This document shows, piece after piece, positions 1-8,276 of a DNA stretch of 64,000 nt. This DNA is from Paenibacillus albidus. GTDB taxonomy: Bacteria; Bacillota; Bacilli; Paenibacillales; Paenibacillaceae. Under the pieces are notes generated by a model. That model saw only the letters and a list, made by a program, of their open reading frames with translations. It was not told the origin of the DNA and searched no databases. The DNA lies in NCBI RefSeq assembly GCF_014644435.1, contig NZ_BMKR01000006.1:248001-312000 (forward strand). Reading direction: 5' to 3'. The position numbers were made by a program, and so were the translations under genes. Numbering within the stretch: position 1 is the first letter of the stretch; every line of letters begins with the position of its first letter.

Positions 1-1013
1 CTCGGGAACGCATAAAATGCCCCCTGAGGCTCGTGGCATTCAAGTCCGGCATCGCGCAGGCCCTTGACAATCAGGCGCCGCCGTTGATTGTAGGAGTCCA
101 CCATGCGGTCTTTCTCCTCCATGCCGTTCGTCAGAGCCTCCAGTGCGGCAACCTGCCCCATGGATGGAGCACACATCACGGTATACTGATGAATCTTCAG
201 CATCGCCGAGATCAGATCGGAATGGCCGCAGGCGTATCCCATCCGCCATCCGGTCATAGCAAAGGCTTTGGAGAAGCCGCTGACCAGAATGGTCCGGTCA
301 AACATACCTGGCAGTGAGGCAAAGCTGACATGATTGCTGCCATAAGTCAGCTCCGCATAGATCTCATCGGAAATAACAATAAGATCGTGTTTCTCGACCA
401 CCTTGGCGATAGGCTCCCAATCCTCCCGGCTCATTATGGCACCGGTGGGGTTGCTTGGATAACACAGAATCAGAATTTTGGACCGGGGCGTAATTTTGGC
501 CTCCAGGCCTTCCGCCGTAAGCTTGAAGTTGTTCTCCCCGAACGTCTCTATGCCGACGGGAATCCCCCCTCCAATCGCTGTAATGGGCGAGTAGGAAATA
601 TAGCAGGGCTCGGGAATAAGGATCTCGTCTCCCGGGGAGATCAAGGCACGCAAGGCCAGATCAATGGCTTCACTGCCTCCCACCGTTGCGATAATCTGAT
701 TCTCGGGATTGTATTCGACGGCAAAGCGGGTCTGCAAATATTTAGCAATGCCTTCGCGGAGCTCCGGCATACCCGCGTTGGAGGTATACCCGGTAAACCC
801 CCGCTCCAGCGAATAGACGCAGGCCTCTCTGACATGCCATGGCGTCTTGAAGTCCGGCTCCCCGACTCCAAGGGAAATAATATCCTTGCTGCCCGCAGCC
901 AAATCAAAAAACTTGCGGATTCCGGAAGGCTGTATCTGCTGCACCAGCGGGGCCAAATAAGAGCTCATGGAGTTGCTGCCGGCACCGCTTTGTTGTGTTT
1001 TATTCGTAATCAT
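1..1013 (-). CDS. PLP-dependent aminotransferase, class I/II (AlaT/PatA-like), C-terminus outside window
   Basis: Fold-type I aminotransferase that would move an amino group from an amino acid to a 2-oxo acid in the cytoplasm. The ATG at 1013 follows a GGAAG ribosome binding site, and the frame stays open to base 1, so about 337 residues are visible and the C-terminus is cut off by the window edge. Visible family motifs are an SLGVGEPDF stretch near the N-terminus, YPSNPTGA in the middle, and SGFSKAFAMTGWR, whose lysine is the expected Schiff-base residue for PLP. It lies 14 bases after an AlaR-like regulator gene on the same strand. In Bacillus the alaR-alaT pair controls alanine transamination, so alanine or another neutral amino acid is the likely substrate (inference). 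Confidence 0.85.
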   Translation of the reverse strand, partial: MITNKTQQSGAGSNSMSSYLAPLVQQIQPSGIRKFFDLAAGSKDIISLGVGEPDFKTPWHVREACVYSLERGFTGYTSNAGMPELREGIAKYLQTRFAVEYNPENQIIATVGGSEAIDLALRALISPGDEILIPEPCYISYSPITAIGGGIPVGIETFGENNFKLTAEGLEAKITPRSKILILCYPSNPTGAIMSREDWEPIAKVVEKHDLIVISDEIYAELTYGSNHVSFASLPGMFDRTILVSGFSKAFAMTGWRMGYACGHSDLISAMLKIHQYTVMCAPSMGQVAALEALTNGMEEKDRMVDSYNQRRRLIVKGLRDAGLECHEPQGAFYAFP

Positions 1014-1027
1014 ATGGCTTACTTCCT

Positions 1028-1528
1028 TTACGGAGAGATCATCAGACGGTTGTCTTCCTCATGCTCCTCGAAGATGATCCCGTCCTGTTTGTATTTTTTG
1101 AGCGTGAAATTGGTTTTGGTGGAAAGTACAGCGTCGATAGGAGACAGCTTCTCCGAGACAAAATTGGCAACTTCCCGCAGGTTGCGTCCTTCCACTTCTA
1201 CCAGAAGATCATAAGCGCCGGACATCAGGTAGACCGATTTCACTTGCGGGTATAAATAGATCCGTTCGGCAATGCCTTCGAAGCCGCGGCCGCGTTCAGG
1301 CGTAATCTGTACTTCGATCAGTGCGGTTACCCGCTCGTCATCCACCTTATCCCAATTGACCACAGTCGCATATTTGACAATCACATGCTCTTTCTCCATT
1401 TGCTCAATCGCCGTCTTCACATCAGCTTCGTCCGCTCCAAGAAGCGTAGCCAGCAGTGCCGTTGAACGTCTCGCGTCTTCCTTGAGCAGTTCCAGCACTT
1501 TCCTCTTTAATTCGTTCATTTCCTTCAT
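1028..1528 (-). CDS. Lrp/AsnC-family regulator (AlaR-like)
   Basis: Leucine-responsive-type DNA-binding regulator of 166 residues. Residues about 1-60 form a winged helix-turn-helix, and residues about 65-150 form the ligand-sensing RAM/AsnC domain with the typical VKSVYLMSGAYDLLVEV segment. The ATG at 1528 is preceded by GGAGGG about six bases upstream, which favours it over the second methionine four codons in. It is followed directly by an aminotransferase gene, the order seen for alaR-alaT in Bacillus. This suggests that it controls its own operon in response to an amino acid such as alanine; that part is inference from context. Confidence 0.85.
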   Translation of the reverse strand: MKEMNELKRKVLELLKEDARRSTALLATLLGADEADVKTAIEQMEKEHVIVKYATVVNWDKVDDERVTALIEVQITPERGRGFEGIAERIYLYPQVKSVYLMSGAYDLLVEVEGRNLREVANFVSEKLSPIDAVLSTKTNFTLKKYKQDGIIFEEHEEDNRLMISP

Positions 1529-1638
1529 GCCTTCCCTCCGGGATAGTTCGCATGTGACTTAATTACAGTAAAGCGCCGCATACGAAAAGAGTTTAATACT
1601 AATATGACATGAAAACAGCATCTCTGCAAACAAAATAA

Positions 1639-1693
1639 CCCCCTGAAATTCGCCAGCCAGCCCCGGGAAGGGCAACGCTGATGTTTCAGGGGG
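1639..1693 (-). terminator. Rho-independent terminator of the coat-protein genes
   Basis: Arms CCCCCTGAAA and TTTCAGGGGG enclose a loop of about 35 bases that can fold further. On the minus strand the hairpin is followed by TTATTTTG. It lies 39 bases past the stop of the CotF-like gene. Confidence 0.7.
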
Positions 1694-1731
1694 TGTAGCA
1701 GACAGCCGTGCTTCGGATGTCCGCTGCAAGG

Positions 1732-2118
1732 TTACATAAAGTAAGAGTTGTTCGTGCCCGCTTGCTGTGACTGGTTGTTTTGGATTCCGGCAAACCCTGC
1801 AGCCTGGCCCGTTTTTTGCTGAATGAACTGCTGGCACTTTTGCTGGGTTTGTTGTGCAGCTTGAATTTGCTTATCCACATCCTGGCGCAATGCCTTGGAC
1901 GGCGGGGTGTACATATTCAGCTCGCCCATTTGAGCATAAAGCTCTCCCTGAAGACGTAAAGTATCCATCGTCAGGTCATTGAATACACGGCGGACAGCAG
2001 GACATGCCGATTCCGTCGCTGCTGTTGTATATTCACGCACCGTCCGCTTCAGGTCGGCCAAAATCACATTCAACAAATCCTCATCCGGCATAAACGCCGA
2101 TCCGTTTTGTCCGTTCAT
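1732..2118 (-). CDS. Spore coat protein, CotF family
   Basis: Small helical protein of 128 residues. The CotF-type core spans about residues 10-90 (DLKRTVREYTTAATESACP, then VFNDLTMDTLRLQGELY), followed by a glutamine- and asparagine-rich tail with YF near the end. CotF-family proteins are structural parts of the outer endospore layers made late in the mother cell. The family pattern of a Leu-rich helical pair with a low-complexity Gln tail is plain, but the exact coat layer cannot be read from sequence. It follows a second small coat-like gene by 30 bases, so the two are probably co-transcribed from the upstream candidate sporulation promoter. Confidence 0.75.
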   Translation of the reverse strand: MNGQNGSAFMPDEDLLNVILADLKRTVREYTTAATESACPAVRRVFNDLTMDTLRLQGELYAQMGELNMYTPPSKALRQDVDKQIQAAQQTQQKCQQFIQQKTGQAAGFAGIQNNQSQQAGTNNSYFM

Positions 2119-2148
2119 GAAATAACCTCCTTTAGAATGGGAATGCCT

Positions 2149-2382
2149 TTATTGCGGTGCCGTGGGCGCATATTGCTGATGCTGCTGGAGCAGATCTGCC
2201 AGTTTCCCCATATATTCCGTATGGCTTTGAAGATGCTGCATGCACAGCTGGCGTACTGAATTATTTTGGGTCGTGGCTGCTGTGGCGGCAAACTGCTTAA
2301 TCAACATATCCTCATTGGAGATGGAGTCAGAAATATATTCCAGTTCTTTACCGCTGAGCGCCTGCATTTGCGTAGATTGCAT
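2149..2382 (-). CDS. Small CotF-like spore protein
   Basis: 77-residue protein, almost wholly predicted helix (ALSGKELEYISDSISNEDML, then AATTQNNSVRQLCMQHLQSH), with a Gln/Pro-rich tail. A strong AAGGAGGG lies 10 bases before the ATG at 2382. Its helical pattern resembles the first half of CotF-type proteins, and it lies directly upstream of a CotF-family gene. It may therefore be a partner subunit, or one half of an ancestral longer coat protein. It has no catalytic motif. Spore association is inferred from the neighbour and the composition, not shown directly. Confidence 0.65.
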   Translation of the reverse strand: MQSTQMQALSGKELEYISDSISNEDMLIKQFAATAATTQNNSVRQLCMQHLQSHTEYMGKLADLLQQHQQYAPTAPQ

Positions 2383-2421
2383 GTCTTGGAATCCCTCCTT
2401 CTAAATAATTCAAGCAGTTTC

Positions 2422-2453
2422 TAGTATGCCGCGTTGGCCATTTGTTTATGTGC
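2422..2453 (-). promoter_or_regulatory. Candidate sporulation-sigma promoter for the coat pair
   Basis: On the minus strand GCACATA (2453-2447) and CATACTA (2428-2422) are separated by 18 bases, close to the CATA-type -10 boxes used by SigE, SigK and SigG. No good SigA pair is seen here. The assignment rests on short motifs and on the coat genes downstream. Confidence 0.3.
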
Positions 2454-2558
2454 AAAAAAGCGCAAAGGTAGTCCTGAAATACGCCGCAGCACTAGAGCAT
2501 GAGTTAAATTCTTGACGCTAATACTACTATCTGAAACCCGTAAAGGAGCGATCTTCTG

Positions 2559-3815
2559 ATGAATTTGAATAGCGGAAACACCCCATGGCAAAAGACCTTG
2601 GAGCCAGTACCATCCTATCCTTTGTTGGAAGGCGATATCCGCTGCGATTGCCTGATCGTAGGCGGGGGCACGAGCGGGGCCATGACCGCATACCGTTTGT
2701 CGGCAAGCGGTGCGGATGTGGTGGTGATTGACAAACGGACCCTCGGCGGCGGAAGCTCCCAGGCCAACACCGGATTGCTCCAGGTTTCAAATGACAAGCC
2801 GCTGACGTCATGTATTCATACATTTGGTGAAGCGCAGGGTGTGCTGTTCTATAAGCTGTGCCAGGCTAGTGTGCGCAACATTCTTAAGCTGCAGGATAAG
2901 CTGGATATAGATCCGCGGATTCATCCCTGCAGCAGCTTGCTATATGCAAGTACAGCAGAGGATATCCCGCTGCTGCGGCAGGAACACGAGACGCTCCTAG
3001 CGCATAATTTTGATTCTGAATTCTGGGAGAGGGACCGGATTTCTTCCGTATATTCTTTTTCCAAAGCTGCCGGTCTTTATTCCCGGGGGGATGCAGTAAC
3101 CAATCCGCTGCGGCTTTTGCACGGCTTGATGGCTAAAGCTGCGTCCCAGGGTGTTCGTGTCTATGAGCATACGGAAGCCAAGCATTACGAATTCAAGGAT
3201 GACGGGGTGATCTGTTATACGGGGAACGGGCGGATTTTTGCCAAAAAGGTGATCTTTGCCATGGGGTATGAGACACAGGAGATGAAGAAAGACAAGGGTG
3301 CCCTATTAGTTAACACCTATGCGATTATGACACGTCCGCTTCCGGAGCTTCCCAAGTGGCATGAGCGGAGTCTCGTCTGGGAGACGGCACGCCCTTATCT
3401 CTATTTCCGGATCACGCCGGATCTCCGCATTATTGCAGGCGGCAGGGACGAACCGCTGACCGATCCCGAACGCCGTGAGAAGCGAATTCTCACGCAGGGA
3501 CAACGATTGCTGGAGGATCTGCAGGCTCTGTTTCCCGAGATTCAGGACCCGGAGATTGAATTCGCCTGGGGCTCCGTATTCGGTACGACCCATGACGGCC
3601 TTCCGTATATTGGCGCTCATCCCCGGTTTCCTCATTGCTATTTCATAGAAGGATATGGCGGCAACGGCACCGTGTACAGCATGATTGCTGCCGAACTGCT
3701 CTCCGATACACTGACCGGCAAACACCGGGCTGAGCTGGATCTGTTCTCGATCACCCGCTCCAGCAAGCCTTCACCGCCTGCAGACCCCTATGGAGATATT
3801 ACGGCTACGATATAG
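2559..3815 (+). CDS. FAD-dependent oxidoreductase, DAO family
   Basis: 418-residue flavoprotein of the D-amino-acid oxidase/glycine oxidase superfamily. The N-terminal dinucleotide-binding fold is clear: CLIVGGGTSGAMTAYRL at residues 31-47, then VVVIDKR ending the second strand near residue 60. A second FAD-contacting segment near the C-terminus contains FIEGYGGNGTVYS. Such enzymes oxidise amines or amino acids, with electrons going to oxygen or another acceptor; the substrate cannot be told. The ATG at 2559 has AAAGGAG upstream. The gene stands alone between divergent coat genes and a strong bidirectional terminator, so it is probably monocistronic. Confidence 0.85.
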   Translation: MNLNSGNTPWQKTLEPVPSYPLLEGDIRCDCLIVGGGTSGAMTAYRLSASGADVVVIDKRTLGGGSSQANTGLLQVSNDKPLTSCIHTFGEAQGVLFYKLCQASVRNILKLQDKLDIDPRIHPCSSLLYASTAEDIPLLRQEHETLLAHNFDSEFWERDRISSVYSFSKAAGLYSRGDAVTNPLRLLHGLMAKAASQGVRVYEHTEAKHYEFKDDGVICYTGNGRIFAKKVIFAMGYETQEMKKDKGALLVNTYAIMTRPLPELPKWHERSLVWETARPYLYFRITPDLRIIAGGRDEPLTDPERREKRILTQGQRLLEDLQALFPEIQDPEIEFAWGSVFGTTHDGLPYIGAHPRFPHCYFIEGYGGNGTVYSMIAAELLSDTLTGKHRAELDLFSITRSSKPSPPADPYGDITATI

Positions 3816-3856
3816 CTGTCTATGAATGAGTTAACCTGCCCATTTAAAAACCGTAA

Positions 3857-3914
3857 AAAGACAGCAGAGCAGCGATTCTCCTCTCTACTTGAGAATCGCT
3901 GCTCTGCTGTCTTT
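3857..3914. terminator. Strong bidirectional terminator
   Basis: A 24-base inverted repeat (3857-3880 and 3891-3914) with a 10-base loop starts with AAAGACAG and ends with CTGTCTTT. It closes the FAD oxidoreductase gene and could also stop transcription coming from the right. Confidence 0.85.
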
Positions 3915-3947
3915 GATTATTGGCTGCTTGCTGTAACAGATGATATA

Positions 3948-3988
3948 GGGAATGTCCCAAACAGTCATTTTATGACTTATGGGATACC
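3948..3988 (-). terminator. Hairpin after the response regulator gene
   Basis: Inverted repeat with arms around GGAATGTCCCA and TGGGATACC and an inner ATGACT/AGTCAT stem, 6 bases past the regulator stop. It resembles the hairpin at 11642-11688 in sequence, so both may come from a shared intergenic repeat used as a terminator. It has no long T-run. Confidence 0.5.
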
Positions 3989-3993
3989 TCTTC

Positions 3994-4713
3994 TTATAAG
4001 TACCGGGAGATCAATTCATGACCCTCAGGAGTCACAGTATACATATACACCGGTCTGCCGACCGCACCGTAGCTGATCTCCATGGACAGCACACCCCTTT
4101 CGGTTAAAAAAGCCAAATATTTGCGCACGGAGATCCGTGAAATTGGCGCTCCCGCTGTAATATCCTCGGTCGAGAAGGCTGCGGTGGACAAGGTTCCAAT
4201 AATGCCCCAGATGCTGGCGAGGGTGCCTTCGCTCAGACCTTTGGGCAAATTTGCGCCAGGTTTCACCGTCTGCTCGCTGCGGTGACGGACCAGCTTGTCC
4301 AGCTGCTCCTGGCAGAGATGCTCTCCGCCGCGTTTCATCAAAGAATAATCCTTCCGGTAGGCCATCAGCGCGGACTGGAAGCGGGCGAATTCAAACGGTT
4401 TAATGAGGTAATCTACGGCGCCATATTGCAGAGCTTTGCGGATGCTGACGTTGTCACTGGCCGCCGAGATTACAATAACATCTGCCGTACTTCCCTGCTC
4501 ACGCAGCTGCACAAGCAGCTGCAGCCCGCTTTGTCCGGGCATGAACACATCCAGCAAAATAAGATCCACCGCCTGCTGTTCCAGCAACTGCAACGCTTCC
4601 TCCCCTGAAGCAGCCCAGCCCACACACTGAAAACCTTCCATCTGTTCGAGATAATGCCGGTTGAATTTGGCCACCATGGGGTCATCCTCGACAATGAGCA
4701 CTTGAATGGTCAT
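3994..4713 (-). CDS. Response regulator, CitB/DcuR/MalR type
   Basis: 239 residues. The receiver domain spans about residues 1-120, with the acidic pocket at E9-D10-D11, phosphoacceptor D55 (LILLDVFMPG) and the conserved lysine in YLIKPF near residue 106. The C-terminal part is a helix-turn-helix output domain of the citrate/C4-dicarboxylate class (SVRKYLAFLTERGVLSMEI). Its start overlaps the end of the sensor kinase gene by four bases (ATGA), so the pair is translationally coupled. Relatives in Bacillus switch on dicarboxylate or citrate transporters, but no such transporter is adjacent here, so the target is unknown. Confidence 0.88.
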   Translation of the reverse strand: MTIQVLIVEDDPMVAKFNRHYLEQMEGFQCVGWAASGEEALQLLEQQAVDLILLDVFMPGQSGLQLLVQLREQGSTADVIVISAASDNVSIRKALQYGAVDYLIKPFEFARFQSALMAYRKDYSLMKRGGEHLCQEQLDKLVRHRSEQTVKPGANLPKGLSEGTLASIWGIIGTLSTAAFSTEDITAGAPISRISVRKYLAFLTERGVLSMEISYGAVGRPVYMYTVTPEGHELISRYL

Positions 4714-6317
4714 TCGTTCTCCTCACCCTTTATCTTGTACGGCACATCCACTGCAAAGGTTGCCCCCGGCTCACCGCCGCTGTGCAGCAGCAGACTTCCG
4801 TTCAGTTTTTCCACACTCCGCCTGACAAGGTGCAGACCCAGCCCCCGGTTATCCCCTTTGGTGGAGAAGCCCTGGACATAGATCTCTTCCCGGAGGAACT
4901 CCTCAATGCCCGGCCCCGTGTCCTCCACAGTGCAGATCATCCGGCCCTGATCGTAGCGAAAAGCCAAAAGGATCTCCTTGTCCTCCACGCCCTCAAGCGC
5001 GTCCATGGCATTGTCCAGCAGATTGCCGACAATCGTAATCAGCTCATGGATGATCTCCGGACCTTCCGATTCGGGAAGATAACTGTCCGCCGCCAGCATC
5101 AGATTGATTCCGGCTTCACGCGCCCGGCTTAATTTGCCCAGCAAAAACCCCGCCATCACCGGGTCTTTGATCTGTTTGGTAATCGACCCGATCTCATTCT
5201 GGTAATTACGGACCGTCCCCGAGATATATTGCTGCAGCTCATCATACAGCCCCATATGGGTCATGCCCATAATGACATGCAGCTTGTTCATGAACTCATG
5301 CGCTCCCGCCCGCAAGGCATCGGCATAGACAGATATCCCGGACAGGCGTTCTGCCAGATGGGCAATCTCCGTCTTGTCCCGAAAAGTAACAACGGCTCCG
5401 GCAATCGCCCCATTGACCCGTATCGGCAGGCTGTTGGCCAGCAGCGTTGTGCCATTCAGATCAATTTCCTCATCAAACTTGGCGTCCCCTGAATTCAAGA
5501 CCGTCTCCAGGCGAAGTGCCGGCAAATAGTCTCCAATCGGCTGATTCAACGCTCCGCCTGAAATGCCCGCTGCTTTCAGCAGACGTTCCGCCTCCAGATT
5601 CATCAGTGTGATTCTCGCCTCGTGATTAATCGCTATAATCCCTTCACGGATAGATTGCAGCATGGCGCTTCGCTCCTCCAGCAGAGTCGAAATCTCCACC
5701 GGCTCCATCCAGAACATCATCTTCTTGATCTTCCGGGCCAGCACGATTGCACCTGCTGCACCCAGCAATGCACCTGACAGCAGAATGGCAATAATGGTCC
5801 ATTGATTCTGCCGGATGATTCCTTTAACCTTGTCCAGGGACAAGCCCACAACCACGATCCCCACCTGCTGGCCTTTCCCGTTGTACACCGGCACAAAAGC
5901 CCGTAAGGACTTGCCGAGCGTACCTTCTCCCTCCGAGATGCTCTCTTCTCCGCTTAAGGCCAGCTTCTGCCCCCCTCCGACAAAGGGTTGTCCGACCCGC
6001 GAGGCATCGGGATGGGAATAGCGGATACTGTTCATATCAAGCACAACCACAAACATGATATCGTTGCGGCGGGTGATCTTGACCGTATAAGCCTGGATCT
6101 CTTTGCTGCGCCCTTCGTCAAGCCCTTCCGATATCAAAGGCATCAGGGCCAGCGTCCGCGCAATCGTCAGCGCTTTGTCTTGAAGCGACTCCCGGGTCTG
6201 CGGAATGATCCGGTTGCTGAAAATAATATATAACACCAAAAGCACCAAGGCCACCACAGCGCACACCATAAAGGTAATAGTGGTCCGAAGGCCGTAACTC
6301 CGTTTTCTTTTAAACAA
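4710..6317 (-). CDS. Sensor histidine kinase, CitA/DcuS type
   Basis: 535-residue membrane kinase. Order: membrane helix at about 13-33, extracytoplasmic PAS-like ligand domain at 37-170, second helix at about 172-194, cytoplasmic PAS at about 215-320, a dimerisation helix with H340 (AGAHEFMNKLHVIMGM), and an ATPase domain with N436 (GNLLDNAMDAL), DTGPG at 466-470 and GLGLHLV near 492. This is the layout of sensors for citrate, malate or fumarate. The start is TTG at 6317, with GGGAG eight bases upstream. It lies 37 bases after an MFS transporter gene, so the transporter may be part of the same response (inference). Confidence 0.9.
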   Translation of the reverse strand: MFKRKRSYGLRTTITFMVCAVVALVLLVLYIIFSNRIIPQTRESLQDKALTIARTLALMPLISEGLDEGRSKEIQAYTVKITRRNDIMFVVVLDMNSIRYSHPDASRVGQPFVGGGQKLALSGEESISEGEGTLGKSLRAFVPVYNGKGQQVGIVVVGLSLDKVKGIIRQNQWTIIAILLSGALLGAAGAIVLARKIKKMMFWMEPVEISTLLEERSAMLQSIREGIIAINHEARITLMNLEAERLLKAAGISGGALNQPIGDYLPALRLETVLNSGDAKFDEEIDLNGTTLLANSLPIRVNGAIAGAVVTFRDKTEIAHLAERLSGISVYADALRAGAHEFMNKLHVIMGMTHMGLYDELQQYISGTVRNYQNEIGSITKQIKDPVMAGFLLGKLSRAREAGINLMLAADSYLPESEGPEIIHELITIVGNLLDNAMDALEGVEDKEILLAFRYDQGRMICTVEDTGPGIEEFLREEIYVQGFSTKGDNRGLGLHLVRRSVEKLNGSLLLHSGGEPGATFAVDVPYKIKGEENE

Positions 6318-6354
6318 TCATGCCACTCCCATGCCGGACTCTTGATAAAGAACA

Positions 6355-7545
6355 CTAATGAGGCAGCCGGCGGCGCAGAATCAGCCAGCTGCCCAGCGGG
6401 GCCAGTCCCAATCCCAGCATAAGCAGAGTAATCACCCGCGGACTGCTGTTCACAGTCAGCACGGCGATAAATACGAACATGCCGAGCAGCCGGCCGGCCA
6501 TTAGACTTAGCTCCCGCAGGACGACGAGCTCAGTTCTTTTGCCGGCACTGTCTGAAGATTCACCCATTAGATCAAAGCTGGTAGAGACCATCGGCAGCAT
6601 GTAAAGCGGGATGAACAGCGAGGTCCCCATTCCCATAATCAGCAGCGTCACGAAGTTCACCTTCCACAGCAGTGGAGTGATGACCGCTACCAGCAGTATT
6701 CCGCCCAACAGCATCCCTTTGGAGCGGAATTCCGGCTTGAACCATTTCCCTGCCGCCCAGTAGCTGATCAAGGACACCGCTGAGGTAATCAGTGTATATT
6801 GACCCAGCTTGCTCTCCTCCTTGGCCGCAATATAGACCAGCAGCCCAATCAAAAAAGAGAACACCCCTTCCCTGAGTCCCTGAAACAGCAATGCCGCAGC
6901 CACCCCCCGCCAGCGGCTGTCCGGACGCCTGAGTGCTCTCCAGGGCTCAAGCCACTCATAGGCTCCTTCAGTCTTGCGCTTGCGCAGAAAAAAGCTTAAG
7001 ACTGCGGTAAGGGCGAATATACAAAGCGACAAAATAAACACAATCCGGTAGCCGCGTTCCCCCTTTAGCGTCGAGATCAAATAACCCGACAGCCAGGGAG
7101 CGACAATACCAGTAAAAGCACCGAGCAGCCCGATCCAGCCATTCCAGAAGTCCCGGTTCCGGGCATCGGTAATCTCGAAATACACGATATTGAACGCCAG
7201 CCAGAAAAGGCCGCCCGCTACTCCCAGCAGCAAGCCAAGCGGCCATATATAACGAACGGTATCTCCCCCAAGGAACAGGATAAGCAAGTAAAAAAGGCCC
7301 GAAACTGCTATTCCGAGCCGCAAGGCATTCATTTTGTTGTGCTCCTTCACCCATTTCCCTGCCAGCCAGAAGCTAAGGCCCAGTGCCAGCTGCTGGGCAA
7401 TCGAAAACCAGCCGATCATGGCATAATCCTGGCGGCTTTTCCATAGGTATACGTTCAAAAAGGTGCCGGACAATGCATTCGCCAGCAGGAATAACCCGTT
7501 CACTGCCAGCAGCAATGCAGCCTGACGTTGTGTTGAGACCTTCAT
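6355..7545 (-). CDS. MFS transporter
   Basis: 396-residue permease with about twelve hydrophobic helices and the usual Lys/Arg-rich loops between helices 2 and 3 (WLAGKWVKEHNKMNALRLGIAV) and after helix 6 (SFFLRKRKTEGAYEWLEPW). The substrate is not evident. The start is set at the ATG at 7545 (MKVSTQRQ) because GGGAGGG lies six bases upstream; a start nine codons earlier has no such site. The ribosome binding site lies in the 3' arm of a long hairpin (7553-7601), so translation may be controlled. Downstream genes are a dicarboxylate-type two-component system, which may sense or control the transported compound. Confidence 0.82.
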   Translation of the reverse strand: MKVSTQRQAALLLAVNGLFLLANALSGTFLNVYLWKSRQDYAMIGWFSIAQQLALGLSFWLAGKWVKEHNKMNALRLGIAVSGLFYLLILFLGGDTVRYIWPLGLLLGVAGGLFWLAFNIVYFEITDARNRDFWNGWIGLLGAFTGIVAPWLSGYLISTLKGERGYRIVFILSLCIFALTAVLSFFLRKRKTEGAYEWLEPWRALRRPDSRWRGVAAALLFQGLREGVFSFLIGLLVYIAAKEESKLGQYTLITSAVSLISYWAAGKWFKPEFRSKGMLLGGILLVAVITPLLWKVNFVTLLIMGMGTSLFIPLYMLPMVSTSFDLMGESSDSAGKRTELVVLRELSLMAGRLLGMFVFIAVLTVNSSPRVITLLMLGLGLAPLGSWLILRRRLPH

Positions 7546-7552
7546 GGTCAAC

Positions 7553-7601
7553 CCTCCCGAAATTGTGGACATGTTCCCTTAACATGCCCCAATTCGGGAG
7601 G
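7553..7601 (-). promoter_or_regulatory. Hairpin that hides the ribosome binding site of the MFS gene
   Basis: On the minus strand CCTCCCGAATTG (7601-7590) can pair with CAATTTCGGGAGG (7565-7553), with an inner CATGTT/AACATG stem. The 3' arm contains the GGGAGG ribosome binding site of the transporter gene. There is no T-run, so it is not a simple terminator. Confidence 0.55.
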
Positions 7602-7615
7602 AATCAACAACCGTC

Positions 7616-8155
7616 TTAGGAACGCCCGGTGCTTAAATTACGCACCAGTTGAATCCTGTCTTCCTGCGCCAGACTCTGCTGCACATGGAAGCATGAAGGA
7701 CATACATATACCTGCATTGAGAAAGGCGCCTTCAGCACAGGCCCGCCCAAAGCAGGTGGAGCCGAAGGCTCAAAGCTGTCCACCTTCTGTGTGCCGGCCA
7801 GCAGCAGCAGCTCATGGCACTGCGGGCATTCAGGAGCTTCCTCCTGAGCCGCCAGAATTGCCGCGGTGTTGCTCTCATACATGGTCAGATCATACTCATC
7901 CCTGAACTGATCCAGCGTGTTGAAGATAGGGACAACACTATCCTTATCGCTGTCTCCCCACAAATCCTCATCCGTTGCCGGCTCTGCGTCTTCATCCTCC
8001 TTGACTTCAAGCTCGTCCTCCAGATCGTCCCGGCTGATGTTGACCGTACGGTATCCGCTAAGCTCGTTATTGCAGTGAGGGCAATACTCTTCCGGCCCGA
8101 ACTCTTCGTCCCACACGATTTCGGTGTGGCACCATGGGCATACGGTTGTTTCCAT
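7616..8155 (-). CDS. Double zinc-ribbon protein of unknown function
   Basis: 179 residues with two cysteine clusters. The N-terminal one has CPWCHTEIVWDEEFGPEEYC followed by PHCNNEL (two CxxC knuckles). The second has CPQC near residue 118 and CPSCF near residue 160. Between them is a very acidic linker (DEDAEPATDEDLWGDSDKD). Two knuckle pairs suggest two structural zinc sites, a common scaffold for protein or nucleic-acid contacts, but no function can be named. Start at ATG 8155 is chosen because AAGGAG lies seven bases upstream. It follows a 26-residue membrane peptide and a DUF350 gene on the same strand, so all are likely one transcript running on from mutS2. Confidence 0.75.
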   Translation of the reverse strand: METTVCPWCHTEIVWDEEFGPEEYCPHCNNELSGYRTVNISRDDLEDELEVKEDEDAEPATDEDLWGDSDKDSVVPIFNTLDQFRDEYDLTMYESNTAAILAAQEEAPECPQCHELLLLAGTQKVDSFEPSAPPALGGPVLKAPFSMQVYVCPSCFHVQQSLAQEDRIQLVRNLSTGRS

Positions 8156-8186
8156 CTTTATAATCTCCTTCGCACTTCTCATAAAT

Positions 8187-8267
8187 TTAGTTCAACATTA
8201 AATAAATAATTCCCGCTGCTATAAAAGCGATGGCGGCCACAAACAGGACCCGGGTCAGAATCTTCAT
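8187..8267 (-). CDS. 26-residue single-span membrane peptide
   Basis: Short gene missed by length cut-offs. The ATG at 8267 is preceded by AGGAGGAGCTT, an ideal ribosome binding site that overlaps the TAG stop of the DUF350 gene, so translation is probably coupled. The product starts MKILTRV, then has one hydrophobic stretch (LFVAAIAFIAAGIIYLML) and ends in Asn. The Lys/Arg-first layout suggests N-in insertion with almost no exposed domain. It is too short for a family call. Position suggests that it may act with the four-helix DUF350 membrane protein just upstream (inference). Confidence 0.55.
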   Translation of the reverse strand: MKILTRVLFVAAIAFIAAGIIYLMLN

Positions 8268-8276
8268 AAGCTCCTC

